Assembly: GCA_050486285.1 (NCBI GenBank) | Contig: JBJHCZ010000002.1 | Location: forward strand, 124,001 to 188,000 | Direction of reading: 5' to 3' | Source of the DNA: JAITWN01 sp050486285 | GTDB lineage: Bacteria > Pseudomonadota > Gammaproteobacteria > SZUA-140 | Length of the DNA stretch: 64,000 nt | In this document: piece by piece, positions 33,458 to 40,489 of the stretch | How the letters are laid out: every line of letters begins with the position of its first letter | How positions within the stretch are numbered: the stretch's first letter is position 1 | Made by a program: the position numbers and the translations under genes | The notes under the pieces: generated by a model | The model's database searches: none | Told to the model about the DNA's origin: nothing | What the model saw: only the letters and a program-made list of their open reading frames with translations

Positions 33458-34261
33458 TCAACCACCCTTATTTCGGCCCTCCGTTGGCATCGCGCTTCTC
33501 AATCGTTCGGCTTCCTGCTGCGTGCGCTCCCGCGCTTCGCGAGCAAAGTTTTCAGCCTTCAAGCGCTCGAAGCCCTCCGGATTACGGGTGCAGTGATAGT
33601 CAAAATGCTCCAGCCTGCGCATCCGTTCCTCGTCTTCACGCTCCTTTCGGGATTTTGGCAGGTATCCGAAAACCCTCAGTCCGCCATGCAGGGCATCTGC
33701 CAGAGCGCCCAGCAGCCCTATGAAGCCAAGGAGAGGATGTAAGTAGAAAGCGAGCGCCACCGCAGCCGGGACCACTGCCCGCCTGAAAAAAAGAAACGCA
33801 ACGATGACCCGCAGCCCCGCCCGAGTCTGCCTGGCTTCTCTGTTGACCTGCTCTCTGCGTTCGGCCGCCGTTGTGTGAGGGACGTCGGCAAAGATCCGTC
33901 GCAAGGATGCTTGATCGGTGGCCACTTCCGGAATCCGGAACTCCGCGAGTCGGCCCCACAGGATGCGCGATTGACCGTTCTCGTTCCACGCAAGGACATG
34001 GTTCTGATCCTGCCCGCTCGAAACGTCAATCAGGGTGCCGTCATCACTCCATGCCGATGCGACCAGAGGAAAGTCGTACCGATGGATCCACCTCATCGCC
34101 TCCTGCTTCAGATCAGTTCTGATCTGGGCAATCGGTGATTCCGCTGCGTAGACGAGCGAAAGACTGGCGAAGGTATTCCCCTCAAAGGGCGGTGTATATT
34201 CAACAAAGAAACGATCCCCGCGGGATTCCTTGATGGGTTTGAATACCAGATCCGCCAACAC
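33458..34261 (-). CDS. Unknown membrane-associated protein
   Basis: The 267-residue protein starts with GTG behind GGAGTGA. The first 130 residues are soluble and beta-rich. Two adjacent hydrophobic stretches follow (about 152-195), then a long charged helical tail rich in R and E (about 205-267, likely coiled coil). I do not recognise a family. It is transcribed in the same direction as the AbiE-like pair but lies upstream of their operator, so it is separately controlled. Confidence 0.65.
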   Translation of the reverse strand: MLADLVFKPIKESRGDRFFVEYTPPFEGNTFASLSLVYAAESPIAQIRTDLKQEAMRWIHRYDFPLVASAWSDDGTLIDVSSGQDQNHVLAWNENGQSRILWGRLAEFRIPEVATDQASLRRIFADVPHTTAAERREQVNREARQTRAGLRVIVAFLFFRRAVVPAAVALAFYLHPLLGFIGLLGALADALHGGLRVFGYLPKSRKEREDEERMRRLEHFDYHCTRNPEGFERLKAENFAREARERTQQEAERLRSAMPTEGRNKGG

Positions 34262-34337
34262 TCACTCCAAAAAAAGATTACCGATCAAGATTCGATGCCG
34301 CCCCTTCTGTACATCCTGAATTTATGCGGACAGATCA

Positions 34338-34643
34338 TCATTGTCCATCTCGCATTACTTGAGAGACAAATTCCTGACTGCTTCCGCTAGAAGCCCCCGA
34401 TACCGGACCTTTGCCCCCAAATGATGGCACTGCCATCAGTGTCGCCCACAGCCCGCTCGCCTCGAGATCTCCCATGATGCGCCGCACGGTGCGCTCGGAG
34501 ACGCAGCAGTTGCGCGCCAGCGTCGGCACGCTGGGCCAACAGACGCCGGGGTCATCGGCAGCGTCCACCATCGACATCAGCACCAGCTTGGCGGTCGGCG
34601 CGAGCAGTTGCCGCCAGGCCCAGTTCATCGCGGCAATTCTCAT
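34338..34643 (-). CDS. Small winged helix-turn-helix protein
   Basis: This protein of about 101 residues starts at the ATG at 34643. It contains a classic helix-turn-helix (LARNCCVSERTVRRIMGDLEASGL) preceded by AKLVLMSMVDAADDPGVCWPS. This resembles the N-terminal domain of phage and element replication or regulatory proteins that work as short DNA-binding factors. The ATG overlaps the stop of the next HTH gene, so they form a pair. A longer frame to 34787 exists but its N-terminus is glycine- and alanine-rich and less convincing. Confidence 0.65.
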   Translation of the reverse strand: MRIAAMNWAWRQLLAPTAKLVLMSMVDAADDPGVCWPSVPTLARNCCVSERTVRRIMGDLEASGLWATLMAVPSFGGKGPVSGASSGSSQEFVSQVMRDGQ

Positions 34644-34927
34644 CGGCGCCGGTCGTGTACCTCCCGCCCAATAGATCGTCCCTGCGAACGGTAGGCTGGA
34701 TGGCGCACCGGCGGGACCGTCTCCGTCACCGTGTACTGCGCCAGCCATGCATGCACCGCCTTGCACTGCCATAGCCGATGGCGACACCCTGGCGGTTCGA
34801 TGCGCGGCGGCAGGGGGTTCCCGGCCGTCAGCTTGTTGCGCAGGCGTCCGAGGGAAATGCCAAGCAGGCGGGCGACGTCCGCGTCCGTGTAATAGCCGGC
34901 TTCATCGATGAAATGCTCTTTCGTCAC
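34640..34927 (-). CDS. HTH protein, possible excisionase or AlpA-like regulator
   Basis: The 95-residue protein has YTDADVARLLGISLGRLRNKL, a MerR/AlpA-like helix-turn-helix, followed by a wing (PPRIEPPGCRHRLWQ). Small proteins of this kind next to an attachment site commonly act as recombination directionality factors or control integrase expression. It is about 290 bases from the attachment site. The assignment as excisionase rests on fold and position only. Confidence 0.65.
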   Translation of the reverse strand: MTKEHFIDEAGYYTDADVARLLGISLGRLRNKLTAGNPLPPRIEPPGCRHRLWQCKAVHAWLAQYTVTETVPPVRHPAYRSQGRSIGREVHDRRR

Positions 34928-35220
34928 GTTGGAACTCCTGTGTCGGGACTTCGCTCATACGAAGACGACACAGGATAGCGACGTGGATTGCGCGGACACT
35001 ACGAAGAACGTTATCGTGCGCGCTGAACGATTTTTTCCACCAGGAGAATCGAGTCGGAGGCGGACATCAAAGCATCTCCGCCGGCAATATCCTTGTCACA
35101 CTTTTGTCACAGCGGCAGCAGGATTCGGCATGATCCGGCGTGATCGGCCAAGACTGTATGTGACTGTTTCAATTTGTGATAAGCTCTAAGTACCTGTAAC
35201 AGAACGGGTGTGAAAACGCA
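34928..35220. other. Non-coding stretch beside the attachment site
   Basis: No gene is visible here. TTGTCACA occurs twice in direct orientation (35093-35100 and 35104-35111), and a GATCCGGC/GATCGGC-like repeat follows near 35130-35150. The sequence is AT-richer close to the attachment site. Integrase arm-type or excisionase sites are expected in such a position, and the repeats are the only candidates I see. Confidence 0.35.
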
Positions 35221-35265
35221 TTCACACGGCAGGGGTCGCTGGTTCGAACCCAGCATCGCCCACCA
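35221..35265 (+). repeat. ICE attachment site: 3' part of tRNA-Val(CAC)
   Basis: The 45 bases read as a tRNA from the anticodon loop TTCACAC (anticodon CAC) through the 3' anticodon stem GGCAG, variable loop, a perfect T arm (GCTGG-TTCGAAC-CCAGC) and acceptor strand ATCGCCC to CCA. The matching 5' anticodon stem CTGCC and the D arm are absent upstream, so it is a fragment and not a gene. Elements that integrate into a tRNA 3' end leave this kind of direct repeat at the distal end. The orientation implies that the intact tRNA-Val(CAC) gene is at the left end. Confidence 0.85.
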
Positions 35266-35306
35266 ACAATAACAATAAGATACGACACTTTCCTCCTGAT
35301 TCCTGA

Positions 35307-35429
35307 AATTTACGGATTATTCCCAGTCAAGCGCTGATCGATCTCGCGCTATCAACACAGCGCCATCGCCGCATGGTCAGCTTCGAAATAGACGACGACG
35401 GCAACCTGGATCCCAATCGCCTCGGTTAA
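35307..35429 (+). pseudogene. Orphan C-terminal coding fragment
   Basis: An open frame of about 40 codons with no start ends at TAA. It encodes PSQALIDLALSTQRHRRMVS followed by an acidic tail. I do not recognise it. Its position between the attachment site and a transposase remnant suggests the tail of a truncated gene. It may equally be chance. Confidence 0.25.
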
Positions 35430-35434
35430 TCCTC

Positions 35435-35581
35435 GTGACGTGCTGCAGCTGGCGGATCGACTACAACCAGCATCGACCGCACAGCGCGCTCGGTCACCTG
35501 TCTCCAAGCAGATACACGATGAAAGGTCAGGATGTACCGGTCAAGCTGACTGCCTGCTTCAGACTGAAGCGCTCACTATAG
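35435..35581 (+). pseudogene. IS3-family transposase remnant (OrfB C-terminus)
   Basis: The frame reads WRIDYNQHRPHSALGHLSP and stops 26 codons later at TAG. This is the hallmark C-terminal end of the IS3-family DDE transposase OrfB. The catalytic core and both IS ends are missing, so it is a dead fragment. It shows earlier insertions at the chromosomal side of the attachment site. Confidence 0.8.
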
Positions 35582-35610
35582 TGTGTCACCGAACTGAACA
35601 CCCGGTTTCC

Positions 35611-35632
35611 ATGAGGTAGTGTAGGACCTCAT
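35611..35632. repeat. Small inverted repeat after the IS3 remnant
   Basis: ATGAGGT and ACCTCAT form a 7-base stem with an 8-base loop, 30 bases after the remnant's stop codon. It could be a decayed terminator or part of an IS end. No T-tract follows. Confidence 0.3.
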
Positions 35633-35760
35633 TCTGATTCCCATGTCATGTGGCGAATCAGCGCCCTTCCCGGTAATGATGCCGAAGAAGAAATGCTGTG
35701 ATGAAGCGTTTAAACGGGACATTTTGTTCAATCAGCACACTCGACTTAAAGGAAATTTAC

Positions 35761-36330
35761 ATGAAGAAATTACACTCATTAGTCTTTTATGCATTGACCA
35801 CGCCAGTTATCGCGTTAAGTGCAGGTTCTGTGCTGGCGCAACAGTCTACTGGCCAGGATATGGATAGTGATCAGCGAAGCACCCAGCTAGAGCGGGGCGC
35901 TCAGCCAGAGCCAGGGACTCCCAGAGCTACGCAAGGCGGTGACCAAAGTCCACACGGCGCCGCGCAGTCTGACTCGCAGAAAACAGCGGCAGATCGCCAG
36001 AAGATGCGCGATCAGGCTCGCATGCAAAGCCAGGGCTATCTGCAGTCTGCGCCAGCAAATGGCATGCACGCGAACAATCTGATTGGCGCCAAGGTCAATA
36101 CTGCTGATGGTAAGGAAGTGGGCAAGGTTTCTGACCTGATTATTGACGAACACGGTCAGATCGTGGCTATTGTCGTCGGCGTCGGCGGATTTCTCGGCCT
36201 GGGTCAGAAAGATGTTGCCATTGGCTGGGGACACGTCACGAGATCAGGCGCGTCTAATGACCCGACACTGCGGATTGATGTCAGTGGTGACAATCTGCGC
36301 TCAGCACCTGAGTTCAAAAAGCGCGATTAA
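35761..36330 (+). CDS. Exported PRC-barrel domain protein
   Basis: This 189-residue protein starts at the ATG at 35761, with AAAGGA upstream; longer frames to 35698 lack such a site. It has a signal peptide of about 25 residues (ending SVLAQQ) and a disordered Q-, S- and D-rich linker. The C-terminal PRC-barrel (about 105-180) has LIGAKVNTADGKEVGKVSDL and ends in VAIGWGHVTR. Exported PRC-barrel proteins are often stress-related, but the ligand is unknown. Low-GC codons at the start differ from the neighbours, suggesting transfer. Confidence 0.85.
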   Translation: MKKLHSLVFYALTTPVIALSAGSVLAQQSTGQDMDSDQRSTQLERGAQPEPGTPRATQGGDQSPHGAAQSDSQKTAADRQKMRDQARMQSQGYLQSAPANGMHANNLIGAKVNTADGKEVGKVSDLIIDEHGQIVAIVVGVGGFLGLGQKDVAIGWGHVTRSGASNDPTLRIDVSGDNLRSAPEFKKRD

Positions 36331-36360
36331 ATTTCAGCACCCACCATGGTGGAATGAACA

Positions 36361-36388
36361 AACGGCAGGGGCATCAGCCTCTGCCGTT
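36361..36388. terminator. Shared terminator hairpin between convergent genes
   Basis: An 11-base-pair stem with one G-T pair (36361-36371 with 36378-36388) and a six-base loop lies between the converging ends of the PRC-barrel and matrixin genes. On the minus strand it is followed by TTTGTT, giving a weak intrinsic terminator that could serve both genes. Confidence 0.6.
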
Positions 36389-36395
36389 CTCATAT

Positions 36396-37271
36396 TCAGC
36401 GGTCCCCTTCGGCATCCCGTGCCCGTTCCACATCGTCCTGCGGCAGGACGACCTTCCCTTCGCCGATACCAAGGGTGTCACCGATGATCTCTGGATGACT
36501 GGTCAGATTGTTGGCTTGATAGGCTTCGGTCGGCTTACTGGCCAGTACGGTATCGAAACCATTGGCCGGTCCGCCCTCATCGGATGCCCGCCCGTAGAGC
36601 AGCTGGACGCCGCGCAGATCGCCAGGCTGCAGGTCGTCGAAGGCCTCGGTGTAGCGAAACGCCATCACCTGCCCTGATGCCCCGGGATGGTCCAGGCCGA
36701 TGGCATGACCGATCTCGTGAATCAGCGTATAACGGATGTCGTAGACATCCTCATTGCCGTCGAACCCAACCTTCCACTCGTGGTCGGGATTCAGGCACAC
36801 CAGCGCCTGTTCGATGGCGCGCACACCTTCCACCGGATCGGGTGCGTAGGATACGTTGGCGAATGCCCGCCCGCGCGGCTTGCCCTGGGCACCGAGGATG
36901 ATATCCGCATCGCGGACATCGACAACCTCGTGGAAGGACAGACCGGCAGCGCGCTCCCAAACCCGAAATGCTGCCGCGGTCTCGCGCGCCAGCATCTCCA
37001 TGGATAGATTCTCTCCTAAAAGTGCTTCAATCGGTGCCAGATCGCCGCAGTTGCTCGCATCATCAAACCGTAGCGTCTCACTGGCAAAGGCATAACTGAC
37101 GCTGGCCTTCACCCCTAACCGCGGGGCTCCCCACTTCACCTTGTAGCCATCCAACTCGAGCAGCCGATACCCGCCTTCGTCGGCATGGGCAGGCAGCGAC
37201 AACGCCAATGGCAGCAGGCCGGCCAGCATGAGTGCCAGTATGGGAAGGCGTGCACGCGTTACTGATCGCAC
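36396..37271 (-). CDS. Exported matrixin-like zinc metalloprotease
   Basis: The protein has about 291 residues. GTG at 37271 is chosen because AGGAG lies seven bases upstream and it gives a clean signal peptide ending SLPAHA. The zinc site HEIGHAIGLDHPG matches the matrixin consensus HExxHxxGxxH; a methionine follows about eight residues later (QVMAFRY) as the Met-turn. It should be secreted or periplasmic. No activation peptide with a cysteine switch is evident. It is monocistronic and ends at a shared terminator. Confidence 0.85.
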   Translation of the reverse strand: MRSVTRARLPILALMLAGLLPLALSLPAHADEGGYRLLELDGYKVKWGAPRLGVKASVSYAFASETLRFDDASNCGDLAPIEALLGENLSMEMLARETAAAFRVWERAAGLSFHEVVDVRDADIILGAQGKPRGRAFANVSYAPDPVEGVRAIEQALVCLNPDHEWKVGFDGNEDVYDIRYTLIHEIGHAIGLDHPGASGQVMAFRYTEAFDDLQPGDLRGVQLLYGRASDEGGPANGFDTVLASKPTEAYQANNLTSHPEIIGDTLGIGEGKVVLPQDDVERARDAEGDR

Positions 37272-37634
37272 TGCAGTCTCCTGAAAATAGCGGTAAGTAT
37301 TGTAATCGCCCCCTGCAAGAGCGCTTTGAAGGCGCAGAGGGGCTCCAGTACTGAGCAACGAAGTAAGGTGTTAGTGTGCTAGCGCACCGACAATGGGTTC
37401 GCGTCTGCCCACACTGCAAAGTGGGCGTCTCTGTGATTCAAGAACTGCACTTGAGTCAATCGGGACAGTAGCGGCGATCCCGGAGGATGTCAATTAATGA
37501 AGTGGGCGAGCCGTGTGCTCACTGGATAATTAACTCAATAAAATCAATTATTTATCCATCATCAATGCGGGTAGCGCCAACTCCCGCTCGTTCGGTGTAT
37601 AGGAAGATTCAACACCCCCACCAGTCCGGTCATT
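37272..37634. other. Intergenic stretch without genes
   Basis: These 363 bases between the start of the matrixin gene and the end of yihY hold no convincing gene or RNA. The matrixin promoter must be in the first part. An AT-rich segment near 37520-37560 has weak dyad symmetry (GGATAA with TTATCC) and may be the yihY terminator. Nothing else stands out. Confidence 0.4.
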
Positions 37635-38585
37635 TCAACCGCCAGACCCGCCCTGCAGCGGATCCTCGACCAGTTCCCGGTGCACGGTAATCGCTGTGTT
37701 GCGCGTCCGTATCGGCAGGCCGCGCGCCTCGAGCCTGGCGCGGGTGACGGCAGCGCCGTAGAGCATGATCAGTGATGAATAGTAGACCCACAGCAACAAC
37801 AGCACCAGCGAACCGGCCGCACCATAGGTCGATGCGGTCGCGGTGTTGGCCAGATACAGTGCGATCAGGAAACGTCCCGCCGAGAACAGTAGCGCAGTGA
37901 CAAGGGCCCCGAACATGACGTCACGCCAGGACAGCACGACGTCGGGCAGGATCTTGAAGATCGCGGCGAACAGCAGCGTGATCACCGTCAGCGAGATACA
38001 GACCTCGATCGTCACCAGCAAGCCGGCCGGCACCGGCAGCCACTGGCTCGCGAAGGTCACTACCACCTGCATCGCAACGCTCAGCAGCAGCGACACCAGC
38101 AGCACGAAGCCAATCGCGAGCACGATCGTCAGCGACAATATACGCGCCTTGATCAATATCCACAGACTGCTGCGTGTCGGCCGCGGTACGACATGCCAGA
38201 TCGAGTTCAGCGATTGCTGCATCTGGGCAAAGACAGTGGTGGCGCCGATGATGATCGCGGCAATCCCGATCACCGTCGGCCAGATGCCGCTCTGATCGAT
38301 CTGTGAATTGATCACCGCCGTCTCGATGACACCTGCGGCCTCTGGGCCGAGCACGTCCTGCAGCTGTTCTATCAATTCGCCGCGAGCGGCCTGCTCGCCA
38401 AGCACGAGACCGACCATCGTCACGACGACGATCGTAATCGGCGCGATGGAAAACAGCGTGTAGAAACCGAGCGCGGCGGCGTAGGAAAAGGCCTGGCTCT
38501 CCGACCAGTTCCTGGCGGCCGAGCCGAGGATGCCGAGCCAATAGCGCAGCGGCGCTGGCAGAGACTGGTAGATTCGCGCAAGCAT
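37635..38585 (-). CDS. YihY/BrkB family inner membrane protein
   Basis: The 316-residue integral membrane protein has five or six long hydrophobic segments and the family signature ESQAFSYAAALGFYTLFSIAP near residues 30-50. The family was once misnamed RNase BN and its function is uncertain. The C-terminus is basic and cytosolic. The gene is single, with a TATACT-like -10 very near the start codon (38592-38597, minus strand), which would give a very short leader. Confidence 0.88.
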   Translation of the reverse strand: MLARIYQSLPAPLRYWLGILGSAARNWSESQAFSYAAALGFYTLFSIAPITIVVVTMVGLVLGEQAARGELIEQLQDVLGPEAAGVIETAVINSQIDQSGIWPTVIGIAAIIIGATTVFAQMQQSLNSIWHVVPRPTRSSLWILIKARILSLTIVLAIGFVLLVSLLLSVAMQVVVTFASQWLPVPAGLLVTIEVCISLTVITLLFAAIFKILPDVVLSWRDVMFGALVTALLFSAGRFLIALYLANTATASTYGAAGSLVLLLLWVYYSSLIMLYGAAVTRARLEARGLPIRTRNTAITVHRELVEDPLQGGSGG

Positions 38586-38636
38586 TGGATCAGTATACTG
38601 AAACCGGCGTGGACGTCACCGGGAGCAGGCGTGCGC

Positions 38637-38642
38637 TATAAT
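38637..38642 (+). promoter_or_regulatory. -10 element upstream of the DUF3016 gene
   Basis: A perfect TATAAT lies 86 bases before the start codon and is embedded in GCGC-TATAATA-GCGC. The -35 position has no clear match, so activity may need an activator. Confidence 0.4.
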
Positions 38643-38727
38643 AGCGCTACTACGCGCTCCGGACCGAACAAGGCGCGTTCCCGGCAGTCTGATCTTCTGA
38701 TGAACGGAACTCTGAGGAGGATGCCCC

Positions 38728-39213
38728 ATGAATGCCTTCCGCGTTTCAGCGCTCGCTGCGTCTCTGCTGCTGTTGCCGACCCTGTGGCTGTCGCCGGGCG
38801 TGGCCGGGGATAACGGCCCTGTAACGGTCACATTCGTCGATCCCGACAACTACACCGACGTTCACCCACCGGCCCTGCTCGAGGATCTCCAGGCCTTTTT
38901 CGCGCAACGCGCGGCGCGTCGGGTCAGTGACGGTCAGCGGCTGGAGATCGCCGTCACCGATATCGACATGGCGGGCGGATTCGACCTGTCGATGGGCATC
39001 GAATTCAGTAACGTCCGGCAGATGCGTACAACCTTTCCGCCGCGCATCGACCTCGCCTTCACGCTCAGCGGCCCCGACGGACGGGTGCTGAAGGAAGGCG
39101 AACGCCGGTTACAGGATCTGTCGTACCTGATGCGGCCGCGACCGAAGACGGAGATCGATCCGCTGCACTACGAAAAGCTGATGATCGACGAGTGGCTGTT
39201 GCGGGAATTCTAG
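38728..39213 (+). CDS. Exported DUF3016 protein
   Basis: The 161-residue protein has a signal peptide (about 25 residues, ending GVAGDN), then the DUF3016 pattern. This starts VTFVDPDNYTDV and continues with EIAVTDIDMAG, ending in YEKLMIDEWL. Members are periplasmic and of unknown function. GAGGA precedes the ATG. Its end overlaps by four bases the end of a small gene on the other strand. Confidence 0.88.
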   Translation: MNAFRVSALAASLLLLPTLWLSPGVAGDNGPVTVTFVDPDNYTDVHPPALLEDLQAFFAQRAARRVSDGQRLEIAVTDIDMAGGFDLSMGIEFSNVRQMRTTFPPRIDLAFTLSGPDGRVLKEGERRLQDLSYLMRPRPKTEIDPLHYEKLMIDEWLLREF

Positions 39214-39497
39214 CGCCCGTGACCGTGGTCGCCCTGTGGGCGGCCGCCTTCCTGGTGGGGATTGCCGCGCTGTCCCTGCTCGCCGTGACCGCCATGTCCT
39301 TCGCGCTCGCGCTGCACGCGGCGAATGTTTTCGAGGCAGCGGTCGATCCATTCCGGCATGCGCTCGCTGCCGATGCCGTGCTGCTCACCGACCTGGCGGC
39401 ATTCGTTTTTGAGCTCTTCTGTATCGTCGGCTGATGCCGTCGACAGCGCCGCGAACGGCAGAACCAGCGCAAACGATACTGCGGCGAACTTCTTCAT
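39210..39497 (-). CDS. Small exported protein with histidine/glycine-rich tail
   Basis: This 95-residue protein starts at the ATG at 39497, behind a strong AAAAGGAGAGG site. A signal peptide ends STASADD. The mature part has one predicted helical segment with two cysteines (NECRQVGE and DRCLENIRR, likely one disulfide). It ends in a 30-residue tail rich in H, G, Q and R. The tail could bind metal ions such as nickel, copper or zinc, or be disordered filler. No family is recognised. Confidence 0.7.
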   Translation of the reverse strand: MKKFAAVSFALVLPFAALSTASADDTEELKNECRQVGEQHGIGSERMPEWIDRCLENIRRVQREREGHGGHGEQGQRGNPHQEGGRPQGDHGHGR

Positions 39498-39590
39498 CTT
39501 CCTCTCCTTTTCGTGGCAAACTGTGCGCATCGCGAACGGACACTCTATCAACGCCGCAGCCATGCTGTCGAATCCATCCGGGTCTTGCCA

Positions 39591-40142
39591 ATGACCCCCT
39601 GCTATGTCAGCGGCAAGGGCATGCACGCGACGCCGACGACCTGGACCTTCAAGACCCTGGTCATCGACGCGCTCGAATCGTCGGGGCTCGGCTACGATAC
39701 CCGATATCGCTACTACCAGCGGCAGTTTCCCGACATGCCCGCCGCCGAGCTCGCCCGCCTGGTCTGCGACCCGATCGAGTACTATGACCGCGACTGGCCG
39801 GACTGGCGCGCCGCGCGCGGCGACGCTGTCGACGAGACCGTCGCGGTCACCGAGTTCATGCTGAAACGCGATCACCACTTTCGCGAAGAGGCGGCCGTCG
39901 CGATCTATTGCTATGACGAGGCCGGCTTCGGTTCGGGCGTCAACAGCATGCGCTTTCTGACCGCCGGAAAACCGATACTCGGTTTCCACGACAACCGGCG
40001 CATCGCCGCGAACCTGAACTTCTCGAATGTGCTGCAACTCGGCATCGACTACCCGGCGCTGTTCACGCTGGTGGCCTACCGCGACCCCGACGAGATTCCG
40101 GCAAAGGTGTGCGCGTGGCTCAGGGAACGGCGCGGCGGCTGA
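39591..40142 (+). CDS. Unknown soluble protein
   Basis: The protein has about 183 residues, starting at the ATG at 39591. It begins MTPCYVSGKGMHATPTTWTF and contains FLTAGKPILGFH in the C-terminal third, with many aromatic and acidic residues. No signal peptide, membrane segment or known catalytic motif is evident, and I do not recognise the family. It is divergent from the small exported protein. Codon use looks like the neighbours, so it is probably real. Confidence 0.6.
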   Translation: MTPCYVSGKGMHATPTTWTFKTLVIDALESSGLGYDTRYRYYQRQFPDMPAAELARLVCDPIEYYDRDWPDWRAARGDAVDETVAVTEFMLKRDHHFREEAAVAIYCYDEAGFGSGVNSMRFLTAGKPILGFHDNRRIAANLNFSNVLQLGIDYPALFTLVAYRDPDEIPAKVCAWLRERRGG

Positions 40143-40161
40143 ACCTGCGCTGCTCGCGGGC

Positions 40162-40335
40162 TCAGGCCCGCTTCCAGCCATGCCTGCGGATATGCCTCTC
40201 GAGGTGCGCGACAGCCTCCTCGCGCCTGAAGAACGGGCCCTGACGCCCTTCGCGGGCCTCGACGTACCACTTCCCGCCGAGGTGATAGAAACGGTTCAGG
40301 ATCTGTCGACGAACTTTCTGCCCTGCCTCACTCAT
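40162..40335 (-). CDS. Small DUF6316-like protein
   Basis: This 57-residue protein from the ATG at 40335 has NRFYHLGGKWYVEAREGRQG followed by PFFRREEAVAHLERHI. The pattern fits small DUF6316-type proteins common in gammaproteobacteria. It is basic and soluble, and the function is unknown. A longer frame to 40458 exists but its extra residues are low-quality. Confidence 0.6.
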   Translation of the reverse strand: MSEAGQKVRRQILNRFYHLGGKWYVEAREGRQGPFFRREEAVAHLERHIRRHGWKRA

Positions 40336-40489
40336 TGCCTGCCTCTCCAACAAGTATGAGTCCGGTCCCTGGAAGACCGCCGGGTGTTCTGTTTTTCTGG
40401 CGTCCGTGAGCCGATTATACCGCGAGGACCCCGCCCCGGCCAACGAGGTGGGCTTCAAGCCCCTGAGTTACCTCTGATTTTATGTGGGC

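Larger units (their letters stand above)
1..35265. mobile_element. Integrative conjugative element, right-hand part (left end outside window)
   Basis: Two blocks of conjugation genes (F-type mating pair formation and a MobH relaxase with coupling protein) plus restriction, toxin-antitoxin and HTH cargo lie left of a partial tRNA-Val(CAC) copy that marks one attachment end. Genes right of this point are ordinary chromosomal genes. No integrase and no intact tRNA-Val(CAC) are in the window, so they are inferred to lie further left. The MobH plus F-type transfer combination is that of SXT/R391-class elements, but the gene order here differs, so I assign only the class. The F-type genes for the rest of the channel (traL, E, K, B, V, C, W) are not in the window. 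Confidence 0.85.

Noticed and set aside
35221..35265. Annotating a functional tRNA-Val(CAC)
   Set aside because: The upstream bases cannot form the D arm or pair with the anticodon stem and acceptor. Only the 3' part is present.
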